Positions 34,016 to 43,473 of a DNA stretch of 64,000 nt are shown piece after piece. This DNA is from JAFAHS01 sp046728175 (GTDB lineage: Bacteria > Desulfobacterota > Binatia > Binatales > Binataceae): assembly GCA_046728175.1 (NCBI GenBank), contig JBKPEA010000100.1, forward strand, positions 49,699 to 113,698, written 5' to 3'. The notes below the pieces were generated by a model. The model did not search any database. It saw only the letters and a program-made list of their open reading frames with translations, and was not told the origin of the DNA. The stretch's first letter is position 1. Each line of letters opens with the position of its first letter. A program made the translations under genes and the position numbers.

Positions 34016-35194
34016 ATGGCTGCCGAGCCGGGACAACTTCACAAGCTCAAATACTCAGGGGCCGTCGATGCCGATGGCCACGTTCTCGAAGACGCCGCCC
34101 TGTGGGACAGATATATCGAGACAAAGTACAAGCCGGGTGCGGTGCGAATCCGCCGGGATGATCGCGGCCAAGAACATCTCGAAATTGGCGGCAAGTTCTC
34201 CAAGATTTTCTATGGCCCGCGGCTGGCGGGATTGAGCGGCATGGGCTCCACGAGCGATCAGCCGTGGCAGAATCTTCACGGGTACGGCGCCCACGCCCCG
34301 TTCGGCGCAATGGATCCCGAGGAGCGCCTGACCCGAATCGAGAAGGAAGGCCTGAAAGCCGCATTCATTTATCCCACTCTGAGCCTGCTCTATGAAACCG
34401 AATGCGAGGACATCGAACTCGCCCAGGCACTGACGCGCGCCTACAACCGATGGATTGTGGACTTCTGCAAGGACAGCGGCGGCAAGCTGATTCCCATAGC
34501 GCATCTGTCATTGGGCGATCCCCAGGGCGCCGCCCGCGAGCTCGAACGCGCCGCGAAAGACGGATGCAAGGGCGGATGGGTCGCGCCATTCGTAATGACG
34601 CGCAAGCCCCATGCGCATCCGGATCATGATGCCCTGTTCGCCAAGGCTCAGGAATTAGGCGTGCCGCTCGGAATCCACCCGACAATCGAACCGAACTGGG
34701 CTCAGCCCGGCAGATACGACTGGCAGTATCTCCGCGGGCAGTTCTACTTCCTGAACGTCACGGCCGGCGACGGTATCCGCCACGCATTCACCTCGTTCTT
34801 CCAGTACGGAACCTTCGACAAATTTCCACGATTGAAGTTGGTTCTGCTCGAGGCAGGCGCCGGGTGGATCGCCTACTGGCTCGACCGGCTCGATGCGGTA
34901 TACGCAAGCGGGATGGGCCGCACCGTGCCGCTGAAAGAAAAGCCCAGCGTCTATTTCAAACGGCAGTGCTGGATTTCAGCCGACCCGGACGAGTCGGCGT
35001 TACCCGCGATGGTGGACCTGGTCGGCGCCGAGCGTTTTTTCTGGGCATCCGATTTTCCGCATCCCGATCACGTCGGCAACTACATCGAGGAAGTTGAAGA
35101 ACTGGGTGGCAAGCTGAAACCCGGCGACCGCGAGAAGGTGCTCGGAACCAATGTAATGCAGGTCTACGGCTGCCAGGACCGGAGCGCTCCCTAA
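34016..35194 (+). CDS. Amidohydrolase_2 family protein
   Basis: TIM-barrel metal-dependent hydrolase/decarboxylase of the amidohydrolase_2 (ACMSD-like) family, 392 residues. Landmarks are the N-terminal AVDADGHVLE (in place of HxH), the IHPTIEPNW loop with a metal His, LVLLEAGAGWIAYWLDR, and FWASDFPHPDH with the conserved Asp. Members act on aromatic ring-cleavage acids or phenolic acids. ATG at 34016 with GAGGAA 8 bases upstream; the upstream open frame is unrelated. Many copies of this family would suit a catabolic lifestyle. Confidence 0.85.
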   Translation: MAAEPGQLHKLKYSGAVDADGHVLEDAALWDRYIETKYKPGAVRIRRDDRGQEHLEIGGKFSKIFYGPRLAGLSGMGSTSDQPWQNLHGYGAHAPFGAMDPEERLTRIEKEGLKAAFIYPTLSLLYETECEDIELAQALTRAYNRWIVDFCKDSGGKLIPIAHLSLGDPQGAARELERAAKDGCKGGWVAPFVMTRKPHAHPDHDALFAKAQELGVPLGIHPTIEPNWAQPGRYDWQYLRGQFYFLNVTAGDGIRHAFTSFFQYGTFDKFPRLKLVLLEAGAGWIAYWLDRLDAVYASGMGRTVPLKEKPSVYFKRQCWISADPDESALPAMVDLVGAERFFWASDFPHPDHVGNYIEEVEELGGKLKPGDREKVLGTNVMQVYGCQDRSAP

Positions 35195-35244
35195 AAGCCA
35201 GGCGGCACAAGGTTTCTCGGTTCCCCGACTCCCCGGGCGCAATG

Positions 35245-35280
35245 CAAAACGGCCCCGGAGGAAATCCTCGGGGGCCGTCC
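35245..35280 (-). terminator. Terminator of the korAB operon
   Basis: ACGGCCCC and GGGGCCGT (8-bp stem) extend inward through one mismatch to GAGGA/TCCTC around a small loop. On the minus strand the stem is followed by TTTTGC, 25 bases past the korB stop. It could also end the plus-strand amidohydrolase transcript, though without a T tract on that side. Confidence 0.7.
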
Positions 35281-35304
35281 ATTTCCCGCTATTCGAGTTA
35301 CCCG

Positions 35305-36306
35305 TCAGCTAACAGACCAGGTATCGCCCTTCTGCATCAGCTTCGCGAGGCTCCCGGCACCCTGCTTGGCCTTGGCCTCCTCGAGTTGCTGATTCATTGC
35401 CGCGTCATAGGTCGGACGCGACACCGCGTAGAAAACCCCCACCGGGGTCGGCATCGGCGGCTCGAAGTTGCCGAGCATGAACGCGAGCGACAGGTTGGTC
35501 TCGTCGTGCACGACCAGGTCTTTCTCGGTCGCGCCGTTCACCCCGAGCGTCATGACCTCGGGACGCATGCCGTTCATCTTGATGCCCTTGTCGCGGTTCT
35601 TGCCGAAGATCAGGGGCTTACCGTGTTCGAGCACCAGCTGGTGCTCGGCTTTGATGCCCTTGTCGCTCACGTCATTGAATGCGCCATCGTTGAAGATGTT
35701 GCAGTTCTGCAGAATCTCAAGGAACGAAGCGCCTCGATGTTGGTGCGCGCGCTTTAACGTCTCGCCCAGGTGCCTCTGTTCGACGTCGATCGAACGCGCC
35801 ACGAAAGTCGCATGCGTACCCAGCGCAACCGTAATGGGATTGAACGGAAAATCCACCGACCCGGCAGGCGTCGACTTGGTAACCTTGCCGACCTCCGAAG
35901 TTGGCGAATACTGGCCCTTGGTCAATCCATAGATCTTGTTGTTAAACAGCAGAATCTTCAGGTCGACGTTGCGGCGCAGCACGTGAATCAGGTGATTCCC
36001 GCCGATGGATAACCCGTCGCCATCCCCGGTCACCACCCACACATCGAGGTCCGGCCGCGTCACCTTGAGTCCGGTCGCGATCGCGGGCGCACGGCCGTGA
36101 ATGGTGTGGAAACCATAGGTGTTCATGTAGTAGGGGAAGCGGCTCGAGCATCCGATACCGGAGATGAACACGACCTTGTGCGGCTCGATGCCAAATTCCG
36201 GCATCGTCTTCTGTACCTGCGCAAGAATCGCATAGTCGCCGCACCCCGGACACCAGCGCACTTCCTGGTCAGAAACAAAATCTTTGCGGTTAAGCGCGGT
36301 AGCCAT
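35305..36306 (-). CDS. korB: 2-oxoacid:ferredoxin oxidoreductase, beta subunit (KorB)
   Basis: Thiamine-diphosphate and [4Fe-4S]-binding beta subunit (333 residues) of a KOR-type enzyme that oxidatively decarboxylates 2-oxoglutarate to succinyl-CoA with ferredoxin as acceptor, reversibly. The cluster/TPP region begins RWCPGCGDYA (Cys19, Cys22); GDGDGLSIGGNHLIHVLRR is the TPP pyrophosphate/Mg motif. Its overall form is that of the oxygen-tolerant two-subunit KorAB of mycobacteria. Start overlaps the end of korA by 17 bases. Substrate breadth is uncertain. Confidence 0.93.
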   Translation of the reverse strand: MATALNRKDFVSDQEVRWCPGCGDYAILAQVQKTMPEFGIEPHKVVFISGIGCSSRFPYYMNTYGFHTIHGRAPAIATGLKVTRPDLDVWVVTGDGDGLSIGGNHLIHVLRRNVDLKILLFNNKIYGLTKGQYSPTSEVGKVTKSTPAGSVDFPFNPITVALGTHATFVARSIDVEQRHLGETLKRAHQHRGASFLEILQNCNIFNDGAFNDVSDKGIKAEHQLVLEHGKPLIFGKNRDKGIKMNGMRPEVMTLGVNGATEKDLVVHDETNLSLAFMLGNFEPPMPTPVGVFYAVSRPTYDAAMNQQLEEAKAKQGAGSLAKLMQKGDTWSVS

Positions 36307-38212
36307 CTCCTGAGCCCTCCAACGCCCGCTGGATACGGGTTACGAGTTCGCTCACCTTGAAGGGACGCCCCTGGATCTTGTTGAAGCCAAAGGCGTCGAT
36401 TAGGTATTCGGCGCGAATCATTTTAAGTAGTTGGCCCATATTCATCTCGGCAACCATCACCTGCTTGAACTTGCGCAGGCGCTCCGCAAGGTCCTTCGGG
36501 AGCGGATTCAGATAGCGGAGATGGATATGGGAAACCTTACGGCCCTTCTCGCGCACCTGCTTGACTGCCTCGCGAATCGGACCGAACGTCGAACCCCATC
36601 CGAGCACCACCAGGTCACCGCCGTCCGGGTCGCCGAAGACCTCGGTCGGCGGAATTTCCTGCGCAATGCCGGCGACCTTGCGCGCGCGAATGCGAATCAT
36701 CAGCTCGTGATTCGCGGGCGAGTAGCTGATGTTGCCGGTGAGGTTTTCTCCCGTGATGCCGCCCAGCCGGTGCTCCAAGCCGGGCGTGCCGGGAATCGCC
36801 CAGGGGCGCGCCAGCGTCTGCTCGTCGCGCGAGTAGGGCAGGAACCCGTTGGGGTCGGTGCGGAACTCGACCTCGATTGGCGGTAACTGTTCGATATCGG
36901 GCAGCAGCCACGGCTCCGCGCCGTTCGCGAGCTGCCCGTCGGTCATCAGGATGACCGGGGTCATATACTTGATCGCGATTCGCACCGCCTCGTAGGCGCA
37001 TTCAAAGCAATCGGCGGGCGTGGAAGCTGCGAGGATCGGAATCGGTGACTCGCCGTGCCGTCCGTACATGGCCATCAACAGGTCGGCCTGCTCGGGCTTG
37101 GTCGGCATTCCGGTCGAGGGCCCCGCACGCTGAATATCGGTAATGACCAGCGGCAACTCGACCTTCACCGCAAGTCCGATCGCCTCTTCTTTGAGATTCA
37201 TGCCCGGGCCGGAGGTGGTGGTAATCCCGATCGCGCCCCCGAACGCCGCGCCGATCGCCGACGATACGCCGGCAATCTCGTCTTCAGCCTGGAAAGTATA
37301 AATCGGAAAATTCTTGAGACCGGAAAGTTCGTGCAACACGTCGCTGGCCGGGGTAATCGGGTACGAACCCAGGAACAGCGGGCGGCCCGACTTGACCGCC
37401 GCCGCGACGAACCCGAGCGCCGTGGCAGTGTTACCAGTGATATTGCGATAGAGGCCCGGCTTGATCTTCGCGGCTGGGACTTCGTACGACGATGCGAACA
37501 TCTCGGTCGTCTCGCCGTAGTTGAAGCCTGCCTTGAAAGCACGCAGGTTCGCCTCGAGTACGTCGGGGGTCTTCTTGAACCGCGTCTCCAGGTACTGAAT
37601 CGTGCTCTGGGTCGGTCGCTGATAGAGCCACGACAGCATACCGAGCACGAACATGTTGCGGCAGCGGAACACGGCGCGGTTGTTCAGGCCCATGCCATGG
37701 GTGGCCAGGGTGGTCAGCTTGGTCACGTCGACCTGGATAACCTGGAATTTGTCGAGCGAATGATCGGTCAGAGGGTTCGAGTTGTAACCGGCGCGCTTTA
37801 GGTTGGCGTCGGTGAATGCTTCGCGATCGACGATCACAACGGCGTTGGGCGGGATGTCTTCCAGGTTCGCCATCAGGGCCGCCGGATTCATCGCGACCAG
37901 GACGTTGGGCTCGTCGCCCGCGGTGAAGATCTCGTTGCTCGAAAAATTGAGCTGGAAGCCGCTGACCCCGGCCAGGGTTCCCGCGGGAGCGCGAATTTCC
38001 GCGGGAAAGTCGGGCAGCGTCGCGATGTCGTTACCGGCCAGTGCCGACTCCGCGGTAAACTGCATCCCGGTCAGCTGCATCCCATCGCCGGAGTCACCGG
38101 CAAAGCGGATGACGACGCGATCACGCTTCAGCTGGGGTTTCTCTGCGGCATTGGATCCTGCTTGACCCTGCGACCCGGCAGTCTGCGCGGCAGCCTCAGG
38201 TGGTACAGCCAT
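36290..38212 (-). CDS. korA: 2-oxoacid:ferredoxin oxidoreductase, fused gamma-alpha subunit (KorA)
   Basis: Fused gamma-alpha subunit (640 residues). The N-terminal ~190 residues are the gamma domain (VVIRFAGDSGDGMQLTG), followed by the alpha TPP-partner domain with SYPITPASDVLHEL, the CoA-binding-side motif FQAEDEIAGVSSAIGA and the domain-III end. A low-complexity Ala/Gln start precedes it. No ferredoxin-type domain is fused. With KorB it supplies reduced ferredoxin to the electron-transport chain or runs carboxylation in reverse. Confidence 0.93.
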   Translation of the reverse strand: MAVPPEAAAQTAGSQGQAGSNAAEKPQLKRDRVVIRFAGDSGDGMQLTGMQFTAESALAGNDIATLPDFPAEIRAPAGTLAGVSGFQLNFSSNEIFTAGDEPNVLVAMNPAALMANLEDIPPNAVVIVDREAFTDANLKRAGYNSNPLTDHSLDKFQVIQVDVTKLTTLATHGMGLNNRAVFRCRNMFVLGMLSWLYQRPTQSTIQYLETRFKKTPDVLEANLRAFKAGFNYGETTEMFASSYEVPAAKIKPGLYRNITGNTATALGFVAAAVKSGRPLFLGSYPITPASDVLHELSGLKNFPIYTFQAEDEIAGVSSAIGAAFGGAIGITTTSGPGMNLKEEAIGLAVKVELPLVITDIQRAGPSTGMPTKPEQADLLMAMYGRHGESPIPILAASTPADCFECAYEAVRIAIKYMTPVILMTDGQLANGAEPWLLPDIEQLPPIEVEFRTDPNGFLPYSRDEQTLARPWAIPGTPGLEHRLGGITGENLTGNISYSPANHELMIRIRARKVAGIAQEIPPTEVFGDPDGGDLVVLGWGSTFGPIREAVKQVREKGRKVSHIHLRYLNPLPKDLAERLRKFKQVMVAEMNMGQLLKMIRAEYLIDAFGFNKIQGRPFKVSELVTRIQRALEGSGDGYRA

Positions 38213-38336
38213 CTCAGTCCAATCTCCTTGTCCCTTGTGCTTGGAAAATACTCCGGTTTGATGAAGGGCTACAAACGCTCACGCACGCAGAATTAAAGTA
38301 TAACTAATGTGTGGTAAACGCGAAAGAGGCTTGTTC

Positions 38337-38618
38337 TTATCTGATGCCAAAATCGGCAAATTGACCCGTATATTCTGCCCATTCCTCGTGCACCCTGCTG
38401 ACATGGGCGGCAGGCGGTCCGAGGTGTGCCCACGCCGCGAGCATCTTGAGCACATCTTCGCGCCCCTCGGCCACGATCTCAACCTCTCCGGATGAGCGGT
38501 TGCGAACCCATCCTCGAAGCCCAAGAGCTTGCGCCTCGTCCCTGGCCGTGAAGCGAAATCCTACCCCTTGAACTCGCCCACTCACGAGCATGCGAAGCTG
38601 CCTCAGGGGCGCGGCCAT
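38337..38618 (-). CDS. acyP: Acylphosphatase
   Basis: Small acylphosphatase (93 residues; family 90-100) that hydrolyses carboxyl-phosphate bonds. The signature GRVQGVGFRFTARDEA carries the catalytic Arg, and GWVRNRSSGEVEIVAEG carries the catalytic Asn. It begins 3 bases after the ligA stop, hence the same transcript. Cytosolic. Confidence 0.93.
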   Translation of the reverse strand: MAAPLRQLRMLVSGRVQGVGFRFTARDEAQALGLRGWVRNRSSGEVEIVAEGREDVLKMLAAWAHLGPPAAHVSRVHEEWAEYTGQFADFGIR

Positions 38619-38621
38619 TCC

Positions 38622-40643
38622 TCAGCCCTCCCTCAACAACTCCAGTAGGCCTGCCTCGTCCAAAACCCGGACGCCCAGGTCTTGTGCTTTCTTCAGCTTC
38701 GAGCCCGGTTCCGCGCCGGCGACCAGGAAGTCGGTCTTTCGACTGACCGATCCCGTCACCCTTCCGCCTGCCGCCATGATTTTGCCCTCGGCATCTTCGC
38801 GCGACATCGAGTTCAGCGTGCCGGTCAGGACGAAAGTCTTCTCGCGAAGCGCACCGCGCCGGCTAGGTTCGGCGGGAACCGCGATCTGCAGCTCCTCTTC
38901 CAGTCGCCGCACGGCTCTGAGATTGCGCGGTTCGGCGAAATATTCCCGGATGCTCCGAGCGACTTCGCCCCCGATATCGCGGACCGCCGACAAATCATCT
39001 TCGCTCGCGGCGGAAAGCGCCTCCAGGGTCTTGAAGCGAACCGCGAGCTGGCGCGCGGTGTGCTCGCCGACGTGCCGGATGCCGAGGCCGTTGATCACGC
39101 GGTCGAGGGTGATCTTACGGGATTTCTGGATCGCATCGACCACGTTCTGGGCACTCTTCTTCGCCATCCGCTCGAGCCCCGCAAGCTGATCGGTCGTGAG
39201 TGCGTAGATGTCATCGAGTTCTTTGACCAGGCCCTGCTCGACGAGCTGGGTGACCAGCTTGTCACCGAGACCCTCGATGTCGAGGCTGTTCTTGGATGCG
39301 AAGTGGCGAATCGATTCGCGCATCCGCGCCGGGCAATTGGCGTTGACGCATAGATAGGCGACCTCGCCTGGTTCATGAACGATCGCGGCACCGCACACCG
39401 GACAGTGCGACGGCATCTGGAATTCGTCGGCGCGCGGCGATCGCTGCTCGGTGACCCGAACCACGTAGGGGATGACATCGCCCGCGCGTTCGATCAGCAC
39501 GGTGTCGCCCTCGCGAATATCCTTGCGCCTGATCTCGTCCAGGTTGTGGAGCGAGGCGTTGGCAATCGTGACCCCGGCCAACGGCACCGGTCGCAACTTG
39601 GCGACCGGAGTAAGCGAACCGATCCTGCCGACCTGAACTTCGATGTTTTCCACCACGGTCTGCGCCTGCTGGGCCTTGAACTTGTATGCGATCGCCCAGC
39701 GCGGCGACCTCGATACCTCTCCAAGCCGCTCCTGGAGCTCGAGAGAGTTGACCTTGGCGACCACACCGTCAGCGTCATAGGCAAGTGAATGGCGTTTCTC
39801 GGTGATCTCGTTCCAGTATTCGAGGACCGCATTTACGTTGGGGCACAAGCGCGAAAGCAGGTTGATCCGAAGCCCCAAGGCCTTGACTCCCTGCAGGAAT
39901 TCCCATTGCGACGCGAAACGGGCACCTTCGATGACGCCCGCCGCGTACACGAAAATCTCCAGCGGCCGCGACCCGGTAATTTTCGGGTCCAGCTGGCGCA
40001 GCGAGCCTGCCGCCGCGTTGCGCGGATTCGCAAACACCGGCTCGCCCGCGCTTTCGCGATCCGCGTTGAGCTTGGCGAATCCGGCCTTGGGAAAAATCAC
40101 CTCCCCGCGCACTTCGAGCAGTCTGGGAATCGATCCGCGCTCGGCTTTGCGCAGATGGAGCGGTACTGATCGGATGGTCCTGATGTTGGGAGTAATGTCT
40201 TCGCCGTTGATGCCGTCGCCGCGCGTGGACGCCACCACCAGCGCGCCATTTTCGTAAACCAGCTCGACGCTCAGCCCATCGAGCTTGATCTCCGCGACGT
40301 ATTCGATGTCCTCGTCCGACTTGAGAAAACGCTTGATACGTTTGTCGAACTCGACCATCTCTTCGGCGTTCATCGCGTTGGACAGCGACATCATCATCCT
40401 GCGATGCACCACCACGCCAAATTTTTCACTGGGCGCAGCGCCGACGCGCTGCGTCGGGGAATCGGGGGTGCGCAACTCCGGATGCTCCCGCTCGAGAGCT
40501 TCGAGTTCGCGCATCAGCACGTCATACTCGGCGTCGGAAACCTCGGGATCGTCAAGCACGTGGTAGCGGTAGTTGTGATGATTGATCTGCTCGCGCAGCT
40601 GCGCGGCCTTGAAGTTCAGTTGCTGTGAATCGGGTTTGGGCAT
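38622..40643 (-). CDS. ligA: NAD-dependent DNA ligase
   Basis: Essential NAD+-dependent ligase LigA (673 residues). Domain Ia (YxH motif region HHNYRYHVLDDP), adenylation Lys120 in EIKLDG, OB fold, a four-Cys zinc finger (CPVCG, then CVNANCPAR), helix-hairpin-helix repeats and a C-terminal BRCT domain (TFVLTGTLNSMSREDA) are all present. Seals nicks in replication and repair. Start ATG at 40643. Confidence 0.97.
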   Translation of the reverse strand: MPKPDSQQLNFKAAQLREQINHHNYRYHVLDDPEVSDAEYDVLMRELEALEREHPELRTPDSPTQRVGAAPSEKFGVVVHRRMMMSLSNAMNAEEMVEFDKRIKRFLKSDEDIEYVAEIKLDGLSVELVYENGALVVASTRGDGINGEDITPNIRTIRSVPLHLRKAERGSIPRLLEVRGEVIFPKAGFAKLNADRESAGEPVFANPRNAAAGSLRQLDPKITGSRPLEIFVYAAGVIEGARFASQWEFLQGVKALGLRINLLSRLCPNVNAVLEYWNEITEKRHSLAYDADGVVAKVNSLELQERLGEVSRSPRWAIAYKFKAQQAQTVVENIEVQVGRIGSLTPVAKLRPVPLAGVTIANASLHNLDEIRRKDIREGDTVLIERAGDVIPYVVRVTEQRSPRADEFQMPSHCPVCGAAIVHEPGEVAYLCVNANCPARMRESIRHFASKNSLDIEGLGDKLVTQLVEQGLVKELDDIYALTTDQLAGLERMAKKSAQNVVDAIQKSRKITLDRVINGLGIRHVGEHTARQLAVRFKTLEALSAASEDDLSAVRDIGGEVARSIREYFAEPRNLRAVRRLEEELQIAVPAEPSRRGALREKTFVLTGTLNSMSREDAEGKIMAAGGRVTGSVSRKTDFLVAGAEPGSKLKKAQDLGVRVLDEAGLLELLREG

Positions 40644-40926
40644 GACCGAGGCCCCAACTTAGCTTACCTGACAAGTGCCATCGAGCACGGTTGGTTTGCC
40701 CACCCCATGTGTGCCATGAACCCCGCCCCGGCGTGACATTCCGGTTTCCTCCGCTGGTCGAGGACGACTAGAGTTAGGCACTCGCGAGCGCCAGTGTAGC
40801 GGGAACCTCGCAGCTGCACCCAATTCTCGTCTCTTGAAGCGTTCTTTGTGCGGTCGGCGTCAACGGCGCGAGCGCAAGCGCTTACCGCATGCGTGCTCTC
40901 GCCCCGCGCGTCACCGGCACTTGCGG

Positions 40927-41622
40927 CTACCTGTGCGCGTAGCCCATCGCATCCAGAAAATCGTCGAGAGTCTCGAAACGGAGATACATATTGGTCCGCT
41001 TCTGCTTGCCGATGGTTGAGCTCGACTCGTTGGAATAGGCGTGTCCGGGATACACCACCGTCGAATCATCGAGGCTCTTCAGGATCTGGTTCAGGCTGTA
41101 GTACATCGCTTCCGGATCCGATCCTGGCAAGTCGACCCGCCCACATGAGTTGATAAAGAGCGTATCGCCCGCAATCAGGTTTCCGGCCGCCAGGAAACAC
41201 TGCGACCCCGGCGTGTGCCCGGGCGTATGGAGAAACTTGACGTCGATATCGCCCACCTTGAACAGGTCGCCGGCGTCCACCTTGACCAGATCGGAGTCGG
41301 AGAGTCCCGCAACCCGCTTGGTGCCCTCCGCCTCGTGCTTGTTGACGTACACTTTGGCCTTGACCCGCGTGAGCATCTCAGCAGAGCCCTCGACACTGTG
41401 CCCCATCATATGCCCGCCCAGATGGTCCTGGTGGTAGTGTGTGATCAGAATCTTGTCGATTTCATAGCCTTCCTTCTCCACGAAATCGCAAATCGCCTTA
41501 GTGTCCCAAGCGGGGTCGACTACCGCTGCCTTACGCGAAACCGGGTCACCCAGGATGTAGACGTAGTTGGCCATCGGGCCGATCTGCGCCTGGCGCAAGT
41601 AGAGCCGTCGTTCATCCGCCAT
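40927..41622 (-). CDS. MBL-fold hydrolase, glyoxalase II/persulfide dioxygenase-like
   Basis: Metallo-beta-lactamase fold enzyme (231 residues). Zinc motifs are ITHYHQDHLGG, HTPGHTPGS, and AGDTLFI, with PGHAY later. The N-terminal ANYVYILGD and the DLPGSDPEAMYYSL region resemble the glyoxalase II/ETHE1-type branch. Third gene of an operon after a rhodanese and a PduO-type cobalamin adenosyltransferase, separated from the latter by 18 bases. The rhodanese neighbour makes persulfide chemistry attractive but unproven. Confidence 0.85.
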   Translation of the reverse strand: MADERRLYLRQAQIGPMANYVYILGDPVSRKAAVVDPAWDTKAICDFVEKEGYEIDKILITHYHQDHLGGHMMGHSVEGSAEMLTRVKAKVYVNKHEAEGTKRVAGLSDSDLVKVDAGDLFKVGDIDVKFLHTPGHTPGSQCFLAAGNLIAGDTLFINSCGRVDLPGSDPEAMYYSLNQILKSLDDSTVVYPGHAYSNESSSTIGKQKRTNMYLRFETLDDFLDAMGYAHR

Positions 41623-41640
41623 AGTGCGAGCTCTCCCGGT

Positions 41641-42312
41641 TCAGGATTTTGCCCTGCGGCGTGTCGCCAGTTGCCGCGCCGCGGCCCTGCGCCGCGCCGC
41701 CTTGATTTCCGGAGCGTCGAGGCGCAATCCGCGATCCCACAGAAACTCGGGCTCGCCAAGCCGCTTCGCGACCCAGCGCGATTGCACGAACAGGTGGTCG
41801 CTGAGACGGTTGACGTAGATGATGAGCTGCTCGTTGATGGGCTCCTCGTGCTTGAGGCGCCATAGTTGACGCTCCGCACGCCGGCACACGGTGCGGGCCA
41901 GATGTAGAAATGCATTCAGTTCGCCACCGCCAGGCAAGGTAAAGGATTTGAGCGGCTCGAGCTCTTCCCCCATCTTGTCCATCTCTTCTTCGAGCTTGGC
42001 CACTTCCGCGGTGCTCATCTTGTGCATCCCTTGGTACTCGCCGTCGGCGGGAGTCGCCAGTTCGCTGCCCACATCGAACAGCTCGTTCTGGATGCGTCGC
42101 AGGCTCTGAGAATACCATTCGCCATCGTTTCCGAATTTGAAGATGTATTTCGGCAGATAGGTCCTGACGATACCGATGACGGAATTGAGCTCGTCGATGG
42201 TGCCATAGCTTTCGATACGGCCGCTTTCCTTCGCGACACGGGCACCCCCCACCAGAACGGTCGTGCCCTTGTCTCCGGTGCGCGTGTAGATACGAGTCAG
42301 CCGAATCGCCAT
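41641..42312 (-). CDS. PduO-type cob(I)alamin adenosyltransferase
   Basis: Converts cob(I)alamin and ATP to adenosylcobalamin (223 residues). The signature begins RIYTRTGDKGTTVLVGGARV, with YGTIDELNSVIG and a helical C-domain containing ARTVCRRAERQLW. The 25-residue C-terminal tail is Ala/Arg-rich. Adenosylcobalamin would serve methylmalonyl-CoA mutase, which fits the acyl-CoA carboxylase genes in the window. Its ATG overlaps the rhodanese stop (TAATG). Confidence 0.9.
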   Translation of the reverse strand: MAIRLTRIYTRTGDKGTTVLVGGARVAKESGRIESYGTIDELNSVIGIVRTYLPKYIFKFGNDGEWYSQSLRRIQNELFDVGSELATPADGEYQGMHKMSTAEVAKLEEEMDKMGEELEPLKSFTLPGGGELNAFLHLARTVCRRAERQLWRLKHEEPINEQLIIYVNRLSDHLFVQSRWVAKRLGEPEFLWDRGLRLDAPEIKAARRRAAARQLATRRRAKS

Positions 42313-42752
42313 TAAAGCCCCGCTTTTTTGCGTTGCGCCTCGTAGCTGACGTCACCCAGGTCGGTCGACACCGGCAGTCCGCTCTCACGCCATCCGGTGA
42401 CGACCACGTTGCCGGATTGATCGCGCTGGCCGCCGAATCCGCCCGCCACGTTGGTCAAATCCGAGTATCCGGCCTCTTCCAGCATCTCGCACGCCCGCAT
42501 CGAGCGCCCGCCCGCCTGGCATCCCACCACCAGCTTGCGGCTTTTCGGGAGAACTTTCTCGACGACCTCGACAAACTCTGGATTTACCTGCATTTGTCCC
42601 GGTCCCTTGATGAACACTACCGGGATGTTGATCGCACCCGCGGCGTGGCCTTGGGCAAATTCGCGCTCAGTGCGTACGTCGAGGTAAACCGCGTCCGGGT
42701 TGTGTTGCAAAGTCTCGAACGCCTCGGTCGGCGGTGATTGCTTGATCGGCAT
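42312..42752 (-). CDS. Rhodanese-domain protein
   Basis: Single rhodanese domain (146 residues) that transfers sulfane sulfur. The active-site loop is VVGCQAGGRSM with the persulfide Cys (about residue 77), preceded by AVYLDVRTEREFAQGHAAGAINIP, a typical rhodanese N-half. GAGGAA precedes the ATG at 42752; the upstream frame is not family-like. First gene of the three-gene operon with the cobalamin adenosyltransferase and the MBL hydrolase. Confidence 0.88.
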   Translation of the reverse strand: MPIKQSPPTEAFETLQHNPDAVYLDVRTEREFAQGHAAGAINIPVVFIKGPGQMQVNPEFVEVVEKVLPKSRKLVVGCQAGGRSMRACEMLEEAGYSDLTNVAGGFGGQRDQSGNVVVTGWRESGLPVSTDLGDVSYEAQRKKAGL

Positions 42753-42820
42753 TGGATTTAATTCCTCGATAAGGTCCACACCGCAATTGTAGCAGGGTGC
42801 CAAAAACGCGGGGAACAGGG

Positions 42821-42837
42821 CCGGGAAAAATTCCCGG
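42821..42837. other. Hairpin after the nitroreductase gene
   Basis: Perfect inverted repeat CCGGGAA-AAA-TTCCCGG, 36 bases past the end of the nitroreductase. No T tract follows, so a weak or partial terminator at most. Confidence 0.3.
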
Positions 42838-42872
42838 TAAAACGGCCTGCTCGCAGGTCGGTGCGCACCCGG

Positions 42873-43385
42873 CTAAGCGGCGGGATTACCGTAGCGTTCG
42901 TAGTGAACCATCTCTTTTTTCGGGCGCAGTGGACGCGACTCGGGAGGCCGCTTCGGGTCCGAATATCCGAAGGGCAAAATGGTGAAGATTGCCCACGGCG
43001 CGGGAGCACCCACCATCTCGCAGATTTTGAGGTTGTCAAAATTGCCAACCCAACAGGTGCCCAGTCCCAGCGCCCAACCCGCCACCGCCATGTTCTGCAC
43101 CGCCTGCGCGCAGTCGACATCGGCCCACCGCGTGTTCTCGATGTTCTTGAGCACGACGATCGCGGCGGGCGCGTCGGAGACAAAACGTCCGGTCGAGCAA
43201 AGCTCGCCCATCTTCTTGAGGCACGCCCGATCGCGCACCACGATGAATTGCCAGGGCTGCAGGTTGCGTGCGCTCATCGCATGCCTGCCTGCATCGACGA
43301 TACGCTCAAGTTTGTCGGGTTCGACGTCGCGCGCCGAAAATCCGCGCTGCACTCGCCTGCTTTTGATGGCCTCGAAAGCTTCCAT
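42873..43385 (-). CDS. Nitroreductase-family oxidoreductase
   Basis: Short nitroreductase fold (170 residues). N-terminal AIKSRRVQRGFSARDVEP, then AGRHAMSARNLQPWQFIVVRD, and GWALGLGTCWVGNF are the FMN-contact segments. Compared with the 24.9-kb nitroreductase it is shorter and of a different subgroup. Start at ATG 43385 with GGGAG 7 bases upstream. NAD(P)H-dependent reduction of nitro compounds, quinones or related substrates is expected; the true substrate is unknown. Confidence 0.88.
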   Translation of the reverse strand: MEAFEAIKSRRVQRGFSARDVEPDKLERIVDAGRHAMSARNLQPWQFIVVRDRACLKKMGELCSTGRFVSDAPAAIVVLKNIENTRWADVDCAQAVQNMAVAGWALGLGTCWVGNFDNLKICEMVGAPAPWAIFTILPFGYSDPKRPPESRPLRPKKEMVHYERYGNPAA

Positions 43386-43473
43386 GGCAACACTCCCGTC
43401 CGGAATCAGAATCGACCTGCTGAGCGCGGCGCGGCGACTCCCCCGAGTATGCGACGGCCGGCGAGGACCGCCG

